Assembly (NCBI GenBank): GCA_033722295.1
Contig: JAWVZH010000123.1
Coordinates: forward strand, 1 to 8,753
Length of the DNA: 8,753 nucleotides
DNA from: JAWVZH01 sp033722295
GTDB taxonomy: Bacteria; Bacteroidota; Bacteroidia; Chitinophagales; Saprospiraceae
Direction of reading: 5' to 3'
Shown: positions 1-5,504 of the stretch, in pieces
Layout: each line of letters opens with the position of its first letter
Numbering within the stretch: the first letter of the stretch is position 1
Position numbers and translations under genes: made by a program
The notes under the pieces: generated by a model
The model's input: only the letters and a program-made list of their open reading frames with translations
Told to the model about the DNA's origin: nothing
Database searches by the model: none

Positions 1-141
1 AAGGTGATAAGAGGGGAGTTTGAAAGAGGCATGAATGAGGTCAAGGTATACAAGTCAGAACTGGGCACAGGAGGCCTGATGTATTACAGGCTGGAAACCC
101 AGGATCATGTAGCCACCAGAAAGATGATCATGATCGAATAA
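1..141 (+). CDS. C-terminal fragment of a T9SS-exported protein (type A sorting domain)
   Basis: Frame 1 is open from the left edge to a TAA at 139-141 and encodes 46 residues; the start and main domain lie outside the window. The fragment ends in a pattern typical of the Bacteroidota type IX secretion type A C-terminal domain: an amphipathic stretch (GEFERGMNEVKVYKSEL), a Gly-Gly turn, the strand LMYYRLET, then an ATRKMIMIE ending. In this family the domain directs a Sec-exported protein through the outer-membrane T9SS translocon and is usually removed as the protein is released or anchored on the surface. The ATRKM ending resembles sorting domains of Saprospiraceae-like organisms. What the exported protein does cannot be told from this fragment. 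The family call is fairly safe because frame, stop position and motif agree. Confidence 0.8.
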   Translation, partial: KVIRGEFERGMNEVKVYKSELGTGGLMYYRLETQDHVATRKMIMIE

Positions 142-203
142 GATATGTGATCGGATTGGATCATTAAAACCTATAAAATTCTACGTAGGTCAATCACCAA
201 AAC

Positions 204-231
204 GGGTGTTCAATCAATTGATTGAACACCC
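204..231. terminator. perfect 28-bp palindrome, probable bidirectional terminator
   Basis: The arm GGGTGTTCAATCAA at 204-217 is followed directly by its exact reverse complement at 218-231, with no mismatch. The GC-rich base of the stem (GGGTG/CACCC) is followed on the plus strand by a T-rich run (ATCTTTGTTTG) and on the minus strand by GTTTTGG. It sits between the stops of two convergent genes (141 and 251), where a shared terminator is expected. Because the arms meet without a spacer, the RNA hairpin would need a loop of a few unpaired central bases. A protein-binding dyad is possible but less likely in this position. Confidence 0.7.
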
Positions 232-250
232 ATCTTTGTTTGATATATTC

Positions 251-802
251 TTATTCTGAACTTCCGTCACCCCCGTCTTCTGAAGCCTCAGTACTATCAC
301 CCTCGCTATCTTCTTCATCTCCCATACTTCCCTCGTCAGGATCAGAATCAGTGTTCCATATATCTCTTATGCATACATATTTGCCGTCCCTTTTTTCAAA
401 AAGTGACATGTATTTACCTTGATATATGACCTCACCTTCTGCATTTTTTACCATATATTTTCCAGTCTCAACAGCAATATCTCCTGCTGCCCACACATCC
501 AGAACTTCTGAACTTTCAACATGACCAGAGGTATCGTTCTTTATTTTCTTTGAATATTCAAGGATTGCTTCTTTTCCTTTCAGTGTGGGGCTCCCGGCCG
601 GCATACTGTGAGCATCCTCGGCATAATAGGCGACCAAAGCTTCCGGATCACGATCATTCATGGCCTTTACGTAATTGTTCTCTAATTCTGTTATTTCGGC
701 CCTTACAGCCTCCATATCAATTTGTTCTTCCTCTTGCGGAGCTTCGCAGGACATAAAAAGGATAACCAATAGTACGACGGAGTACGTCAATAGATCTTTC
801 AT
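251..802 (-). CDS. SnoaL/DUF4440-like (NTF2-fold) lipoprotein with acidic C-terminal tail
   Basis: A 183-residue protein. Residues 1-19 form a lipoprotein signal ending in the lipobox LFMSC, so Cys19 should be lipidated after signal peptidase II cleavage. The mature start (CEAPQEEEQ) has an acidic cluster like the lipoprotein export signal that sends Bacteroidota lipoproteins to the cell surface, though its fit to published consensuses is loose. Residues about 31-150 resemble the SnoaL-like/DUF4440 NTF2 fold: a first helix with NNYVKAMNDRDPEAL, then AYYAEDAHSMPAG and LKGKEAI, then strands around VETGKYMV and YMSLFEKRDGKYVCIRDIWN. These domains bind small ligands or act as minor enzymes; no substrate can be assigned. 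Residues 151-183 are a low-complexity tail of Asp, Glu, Ser and Gly with 15 acidic residues of 33 and no Lys or Arg. The gene has its own upstream region after the S46 terminator, with a near-match to the Bacteroidota -7 box (TATCTTTA, minus strand, 842-849). Confidence 0.85.
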   Translation of the reverse strand: MKDLLTYSVVLLVILFMSCEAPQEEEQIDMEAVRAEITELENNYVKAMNDRDPEALVAYYAEDAHSMPAGSPTLKGKEAILEYSKKIKNDTSGHVESSEVLDVWAAGDIAVETGKYMVKNAEGEVIYQGKYMSLFEKRDGKYVCIRDIWNTDSDPDEGSMGDEEDSEGDSTEASEDGGDGSSE

Positions 803-841
803 TAGAGTAGTATTTTGATGATATAATGATCGGCGGGGCGT

Positions 842-849
842 TAAAGATA
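842..849 (-). promoter_or_regulatory. possible -7 box for the SnoaL-like lipoprotein
   Basis: Read on the minus strand this is TATCTTTA, seven of eight matches to the Bacteroidota -7 consensus TAnnTTTG. It lies about 40 bases upstream of the ATG at 802. I see no clear TTG -33 element at the expected distance, so the call is weak. Confidence 0.3.
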
Positions 850-897
850 GGTTTTTCCGGTGCAGAATGTTTTAAAAGATCAGTTAAGGCAAGTAAC

Positions 898-924
898 AAA
901 AAAAGCGCCTTCACGGGCGCTTTT
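898..924 (-). terminator. intrinsic terminator downstream of the S46 peptidase gene
   Basis: A 9-bp perfect stem (901-909 AAAAGCGCC with 916-924 GGCGCTTTT) encloses a 6-nt loop. Read on the minus strand, the stem is followed by a run of seven U (plus-strand A at 898-904, partly inside the stem), the classic rho-independent form. It lies about 130 bases past the S46 stop and upstream of the lipoprotein gene, so it separates the two transcripts. On the plus strand it also has a looser T tract (TTTTCCTGTTTTT), but no plus-strand gene ends nearby. Confidence 0.8.
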
Positions 925-1056
925 CCTGTTTTTGAGATGGGATATATAAGGTCTTAAAACAAAATGTGATCATTGAGTATCGGCTTAAACCAATATCTTC
1001 TGATTTCACACAGTGTATTATTTGCCACAATCGTGCCAAAGGTGACGACCAAAACT

Positions 1057-3234
1057 CTATCCCTTTTTCGGATTAACCAGTTTCATCTCTTTTATCAGAT
1101 GCTCAGCACCTGCGAATTTGTCCACAATAAAAAGGACATATCGGATATCCACCATGATATTGCGACACAGCGATATATCGTAATGTATGTCGCTCATGGT
1201 GCCTTCCCAGACCCTGTCAAAGTTCAGACCAACAAGATTACCATAGGCATCAATAGCAGGACTGCCCGAATTTCCTCCGGAAGTATGATTGGACCCTATA
1301 AAACAAACGGGCATTCTACCATCCTCTGCGGCATATTGACCGTAATCCTTCGATTCATATAGGTCGAGAAGCTTTTGGGGGACGTCAAACTCATAATCCC
1401 CTGGAATATACTTATCTACTACGCCTTCAAGGTAGGTCATATGATGGTAATTGCCGGCTTCTTCAGTGGAATATCCCTGAACCTTCCCGTACGTGACACG
1501 CAATGAGCCATTCGCATCCGGATAGAAACGCTCTTTTTTACTGAATACATCCATTTGTGCCTTCATGTATTTCCGTTGAAGCTCATCTATCATATTTTGC
1601 TTCTCTTTGAAAACGGGAGAAATAACCTCGTTAAAATGATCCTCGATTCCTTTATAAAGAGACATTAAAGGATCATTGACCATGGCTATGACAAACTTTT
1701 CAGGGGATAGCTCAGTAAGTTCAACAAGCCCTTCATAGGTCGTGATCCTGGATTCGGTAAACAGATGATTGGCAACAGCGTCACCATCTCCATGTTGACG
1801 GAGTAGTTCATTAAAACCGGGCCAAATTAGGGCCTGAGGCATATATTTCTTGTAGGCAGATATCTGTCCGCCCATGACCTCCTTATCGATATTTGACCTG
1901 TAACTATCGAAAAAACCTTGCGCCTGTGGTATGAACTTTTGTTTATATCTGTCAAACTCCTGATCACCGTAGTTCTCAAGTGCACCTTCCATCAATGAAA
2001 GCTGCCTGCACAGACGGAAGATCTCGACGTTTCGCCTCAGGAATTCGTAGTGCAAACTCGTTGCCAGTCGATGATCCTCTTCCGCTTTATAGGCTTGTCT
2101 GAGATCCTCAAGAACCCCGCTGTACTGATTTCGGTACTTACGACGTTTATTGACCTTTTTGAGAAACTGAGCTTCATAGTCCTGCTTTTTTTGAATGGCA
2201 TTGGTCTTTTTCAATCCGAGGGATTCTCCCTGCCACTTTTTCCAGTAATTGGCTATTCGAGCAAATTTGGAAGCATATTGCAGGCGGATCTCCTCATCTT
2301 TTCGCATATAGCGATCCATGGCTTTCAGGGCTACATCCCTCATTTCGATCCTGGCCGGATTGTAAACATTAGCGATCTGGTCCACGGCAACAGCCGGCAG
2401 ATACTCGTTCGTTCTTCCTGGAAATCCGAAAACCAAGGTAAAATCATCCTCCTCTACACCATCAACCGAGATAGGCAGGAAGTGACGAGGATTATACGGG
2501 ATATTACTTTCGCTGTATTCTGCAGGATCGTTATTCTGATCAGCATAGATCCTGAAAAAGGCAAAGTCCCCTGTATGTCGTGGCCATATCCAGTTATCCG
2601 TATCTGCACCGAACTTTCCGATGGATTCCGGGGGATTGCCTACCAACCTAACATCAGGATAAGTCACGGTTTCTATGGCAAAGTACTGGTTGCCCTGATA
2701 GAATGGTTTGATCTGCAGATTGCGGTAATTGACCTTTTCAAAGCCATCTCTTATCAGCGCGATATTTTCATCTATGATCTCATTTCGCTTCGACTCATCA
2801 GCGCCTTCGGGAACATTTTGAAGGATAGCTTCTGTGATATCCTCTATTTTGACAATGAATGTCGCGCTCAGACCAGGACAGGAAAGTTCTTCATCCCGAC
2901 CTTCAGCCCAAAATCCATTTTTAAGAAGATTATTCTCTACGGTTGAATGCCTCTGGATCTGGGAATATCCGCAATGATGGTTAGTCAACAGGAGTCCGTC
3001 CGGGGAGATGATCTCGGAAGTACAAAAACCACCGAAGTGTACGATGGCGTCTTTCAAGCTCCCCTTGTTGACGCTGTATATATCTTCTGCCGACATCTTC
3101 ATGCCCATCTTCCTCATCTCTTTTTCATTGAGTGATTTCAAAAAGATGGGCAACCACATACCTTCTCCTGCCTTGACAATCTGAGGAATGGCAAAACAAA
3201 GAATTAGTAGAACACTTATTATTTTTTTTCTCAT
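1057..3234 (-). CDS. S46 family dipeptidyl-peptidase, DPP11-type (Asp/Glu-specific)
   Basis: A 725-residue serine exopeptidase that removes dipeptides from peptide N-termini in the periplasm. Residues 1-22 are a Sec signal (MRKK, hydrophobic core, probable cleavage after VKA). The chymotrypsin-like fold is complete: catalytic His87 in TNHHCGY, Asp223 in PRHTGDF and Ser656 in SGGNSGSP. DNW at 213-215 and Asp673 match residues known in the family to bind the substrate's free N-terminus. Residues about 290-560 are the charged, mostly helical domain that caps the active site. Arg674, 18 residues after the catalytic Ser, occupies the position that is Arg in DPP11 (Asp/Glu at P1) and Gly in DPP7 (hydrophobic P1), so DPP11-like specificity is inferred. 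Length is normal for the family and no lesion is seen. It is divergent from the membrane-protein gene at 3287, with 52 bp between them, and should serve amino-acid uptake from protein. Confidence 0.93.
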   Translation of the reverse strand: MRKKIISVLLILCFAIPQIVKAGEGMWLPIFLKSLNEKEMRKMGMKMSAEDIYSVNKGSLKDAIVHFGGFCTSEIISPDGLLLTNHHCGYSQIQRHSTVENNLLKNGFWAEGRDEELSCPGLSATFIVKIEDITEAILQNVPEGADESKRNEIIDENIALIRDGFEKVNYRNLQIKPFYQGNQYFAIETVTYPDVRLVGNPPESIGKFGADTDNWIWPRHTGDFAFFRIYADQNNDPAEYSESNIPYNPRHFLPISVDGVEEDDFTLVFGFPGRTNEYLPAVAVDQIANVYNPARIEMRDVALKAMDRYMRKDEEIRLQYASKFARIANYWKKWQGESLGLKKTNAIQKKQDYEAQFLKKVNKRRKYRNQYSGVLEDLRQAYKAEEDHRLATSLHYEFLRRNVEIFRLCRQLSLMEGALENYGDQEFDRYKQKFIPQAQGFFDSYRSNIDKEVMGGQISAYKKYMPQALIWPGFNELLRQHGDGDAVANHLFTESRITTYEGLVELTELSPEKFVIAMVNDPLMSLYKGIEDHFNEVISPVFKEKQNMIDELQRKYMKAQMDVFSKKERFYPDANGSLRVTYGKVQGYSTEEAGNYHHMTYLEGVVDKYIPGDYEFDVPQKLLDLYESKDYGQYAAEDGRMPVCFIGSNHTSGGNSGSPAIDAYGNLVGLNFDRVWEGTMSDIHYDISLCRNIMVDIRYVLFIVDKFAGAEHLIKEMKLVNPKKG

Positions 3235-3286
3235 CTATACTATTTTTAGACGTTGCTTATAACGAAGGATCGCTAATTTACAGTTT

Positions 3287-4012
3287 GTGATAGAACAAAT
3301 CTTTCAGATCAACTATGAATTCGAGCCCTGGACGCTTCAGCACACTCTTCCGGTCATCTTATTCCTGATACTCGGATGGTGGATGATCCGAACAGCCAGA
3401 AATTGGTCAGAACCACTTAAGTGGAAGATACCTTTTACCGTCTCATTGCTGCTTCCCTTCTCTATAGTTCTGTGGATCGTGATCAGATTGTTAAGAGGTG
3501 AATTTGATATAACAGAGGATCTGCCATTGAATATGTGTAACCTGGTTACCTTTTTCTTGCCCTTCATTTTTATCAGGCACAAACCAAATCAGTTATTTTT
3601 CGGGATTATCTATTTCTGGGTACTTAGCGGTACACTCCAGGCCGTGATTACTCCCGGACTTGAGCAGGCGTTTCCTCATTTTTGGTATTTCAGGTATTGG
3701 TTGATCCATTGCGGACTTGTGATCCTTATACTGTATGCCGTGATCATCCTGAAGTACTATCCAAAATGGCGTGATTTATGGAATGCCTTCATCGCTATGA
3801 ATGTACTGTTTGTCATTTCTTTTGGCATAAATCTGCTCATAGGAAGCAATTATCTGTATACAATGGAAAAACCGGCTCAGGCCAGTATTTTGGATTACTT
3901 CGGCCCGTGGCCGGTATATCTCATGGTTTCCGAGATCGTGGCACTTGGGTTTTTTCTGGTATACTTTTATCCCTTTCTTAAATATTACAGGAAGCAGGTC
4001 GAACAGCCTTGA
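3287..4012 (+). CDS. TIGR02206/YwaF family integral membrane protein, TMEM164-like
   Basis: A 241-residue polytopic protein with about six or seven membrane segments (roughly 18-36, 48-68, 84-97, 103-120, 138-156, 169-186, 208-230). Family landmarks appear in order: LPLNMCNL (79-86), the segment FWVLSGTLQAVITPGL (110-125), FRYWLIHCG (135-143), GSNYLYTMEKP (186-196) and DYFGPWPVY (203-211). The fold family includes human TMEM164, reported as an acyltransferase acting on ether phospholipids. From memory of that protein, Cys84 and His141 align with its conserved Cys and His, so a lipid-acyl role is possible but unproven in bacteria. The GTG start is chosen because the frame closes upstream at 3260-3262 with no ATG or TTG between, and the first Met after it (residue 33) would delete the first membrane segment. 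The gene is divergent from the S46 peptidase, and 145 bp separate it from the next gene. Confidence 0.8.
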   Translation: MIEQIFQINYEFEPWTLQHTLPVILFLILGWWMIRTARNWSEPLKWKIPFTVSLLLPFSIVLWIVIRLLRGEFDITEDLPLNMCNLVTFFLPFIFIRHKPNQLFFGIIYFWVLSGTLQAVITPGLEQAFPHFWYFRYWLIHCGLVILILYAVIILKYYPKWRDLWNAFIAMNVLFVISFGINLLIGSNYLYTMEKPAQASILDYFGPWPVYLMVSEIVALGFFLVYFYPFLKYYRKQVEQP

Positions 4013-4039
4013 ATACGTTGTGATTAATGTCCGATGATC

Positions 4040-4052
4040 ATGACAATGTCAT
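4040..4052. repeat. 13-bp inverted repeat ATGACAATGTCAT
   Basis: Two 6-bp arms (ATGACA and TGTCAT) flank a single central A. It lies 27 bases past the TMEM164-like stop and about 30 bases upstream of a possible -7 box for the DUF4403-GGT operon, a plausible place for an operator. It is short enough to be chance, and the following A/T-rich sequence is not a proper terminator tail. Confidence 0.3.
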
Positions 4053-4080
4053 AAAAGCTTTAAAAAATCGAGTCCGATCC

Positions 4081-4088
4081 TATCTTTG
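4081..4088 (+). promoter_or_regulatory. candidate -7 box for the DUF4403-GGT operon
   Basis: TATCTTTG is an exact match to the Bacteroidota TAnnTTTG -7 element, 69 bases upstream of the DUF4403 ATG, but no TTG sits at the usual -33 spacing. An alternative lies downstream: TTG at 4100-4102, then 17 bases, then CATCTTTG at 4120-4127 (one mismatch), which would give a shorter leader. One of the two probably drives the operon; the sequence does not decide which. Confidence 0.45.
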
Positions 4089-4157
4089 TCGGATATCCTT
4101 TGGGTTCACTGCAATAAATCATCTTTGCAACGGAGTTTTATATTCTAAAAGTGACAT

Positions 4158-5504
4158 ATGAAGCCATATTACTGGTTGATCTTTATTTTATTAGTAGGAT
4201 GTGGCCCTGCCCGGAAATGTCCACAGCAATTATCAGAAGTAAAATACATGGAAGGACTCGCCAGATTGCATATACCGATCAGTGTTGACAAGGAAAATTT
4301 TGAGAATTATGTCAACAGTAAGATACCGGACACGCTGTATGCTGATGAGGATGCAGGCGGACAGAATATTGAACTGGTGGTCTTGAAAACAGGCAGGCCC
4401 TCGGTTGATCTGAATGGCAGGACTTCGACTGTGGTTATACCTATGGAGATCAAGGCGGAGCGCGATCTTGGCTTCCTCAAGGCACGAGCGGATGGAAAGA
4501 TGTTTATGACACTGGTGTCAGTGATCGAGATCGATACAGATTGGAAACTGACCACTCGGACGTCGGTAGAGAAACTTGATTGGGTTAAAGAACCCAGGTT
4601 AAAAATGGCCGGTCTGAGCATGTCGGTAAAAGGCATGGTCGAAAGAATGATCTTTTCAACGGATAACCAACTTGCCGGACAGCTCGATCAGATCATTGAC
4701 GACGAACAGCCTCTGGTCAATATGATCAATGGACTCATGCCTCAGTTTGAACGCTCATATCCTCTCGATCCTGACGGAAGATATTATCTGCAAGTCATAC
4801 CTAACTCAGCAGGTATTGCATCTTTTGTTGAAAACTCAGAACGCCTTTCCTCACAAGCGACCATTGAAGCGACGGCATATCTCTTGCAGGATTCCAACAG
4901 TATCCGGACCGAAGTGCCAAGGCCATTTTTTGAATGGGCGGACAACAAGAGTTCGAATTATGATCTGACGACACATTTGTCGTTCAAAGATGATGAGATC
5001 GAAAAGTTGATAAGAGAATCGCTCATCGGTGAATCTTTCAGATTTAGAAAAAAAGATGTAAAAATAGACCAGGTCTATTTCGATCTCCAGGATAAAAAAG
5101 TAAAGGTAGACGCTCACATTAGTGGAGGGATAAAGGGTGTTCTTCATTTTGAAGGGACACCGTACTGGAAGGATGATGAGATCGCCTTTTGCGATCAATC
5201 GGTTGATATTTCAATAAGATACGGTGTTTCGAAGTTCTTGTTATGGTTATTCAGATCACAGATCGAAAGGATCATCTCAAAGAAGATCGAACAGAGTATG
5301 AACGAAGAGATCGACAAGAGGATCGAGGAGATAAACTCCTACCTGGGGGACTTTCAGCCTTCAGAAAAGGTGCGTATCGAGGCGGAGATCTTTGATCACG
5401 CTATAGATCCGGTATCTATATATGATCGCCGACTAGAACTTGGCATTAATCTCAATGTCAGAGGAGCGATCTTCTTTGAAGAATTAGAACTTCTGATCGA
5501 GTGA
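4158..5504 (+). CDS. DUF4403 family lipoprotein
   Basis: A 448-residue protein of uncharacterised function. Residues 1-15 form a lipoprotein signal with lipobox LVGC, so Cys15 is the likely lipidated residue. What follows (GPARK) is basic rather than acidic, which argues for a periplasm-facing anchor rather than surface display. The order of elements fits DUF4403: an N-terminal strand and helix (LHIPISVDKENFENYVN, 37-53), long amphipathic beta strands with conserved TLYAD (59-63), then a helical stretch (163-193). The scheme appears to repeat from about 269 (LTTHLSFKDDEIEKLIRES near the start), suggesting an internal duplication. Alternating strands plus long helices suggest an elongated lipid-binding (TULIP-like) fold; this is inference. 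The stop overlaps the next start by four bases, so it is translated together with the GGT-like enzyme. GATC is very frequent here (29 sites by hand count). The family name is fairly safe; the function is unknown. Confidence 0.8.
   Translation: MKPYYWLIFILLVGCGPARKCPQQLSEVKYMEGLARLHIPISVDKENFENYVNSKIPDTLYADEDAGGQNIELVVLKTGRPSVDLNGRTSTVVIPMEIKAERDLGFLKARADGKMFMTLVSVIEIDTDWKLTTRTSVEKLDWVKEPRLKMAGLSMSVKGMVERMIFSTDNQLAGQLDQIIDDEQPLVNMINGLMPQFERSYPLDPDGRYYLQVIPNSAGIASFVENSERLSSQATIEATAYLLQDSNSIRTEVPRPFFEWADNKSSNYDLTTHLSFKDDEIEKLIRESLIGESFRFRKKDVKIDQVYFDLQDKKVKVDAHISGGIKGVLHFEGTPYWKDDEIAFCDQSVDISIRYGVSKFLLWLFRSQIERIISKKIEQSMNEEIDKRIEEINSYLGDFQPSEKVRIEAEIFDHAIDPVSIYDRRLELGINLNVRGAIFFEELELLIE
5501..5504 (+). 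promoter_or_regulatory. GTGA stop/start overlap (translational coupling)
   Basis: The GTG start of the GGT-like gene (5501-5503) shares bases with the TGA stop of the DUF4403 gene (5502-5504). Such four-base overlaps usually mean that ribosomes ending the first gene reinitiate on the second, so the two proteins are made from one message. Confidence 0.8.

Noticed and set aside
717..914. Minus-strand 65-codon frame with a hydrophobic start, resembling a small secreted protein
   Set aside because: It begins inside the S46 terminator hairpin and overlaps the start of the lipoprotein gene in another frame, so the hydrophobic start is probably accidental.
973..1362. 129-codon plus-strand frame over the 3' end of the S46 gene
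   Set aside because: Most of it is antisense to conserved S46 sequence that includes the catalytic Ser motif, and the translation has no family features.
2050..2946. 298-codon open frame on the plus strand inside the S46 gene
   Set aside because: It lies fully antisense to a well-conserved peptidase coding region; its translation shows no recognisable domain and looks like the complement of that gene.
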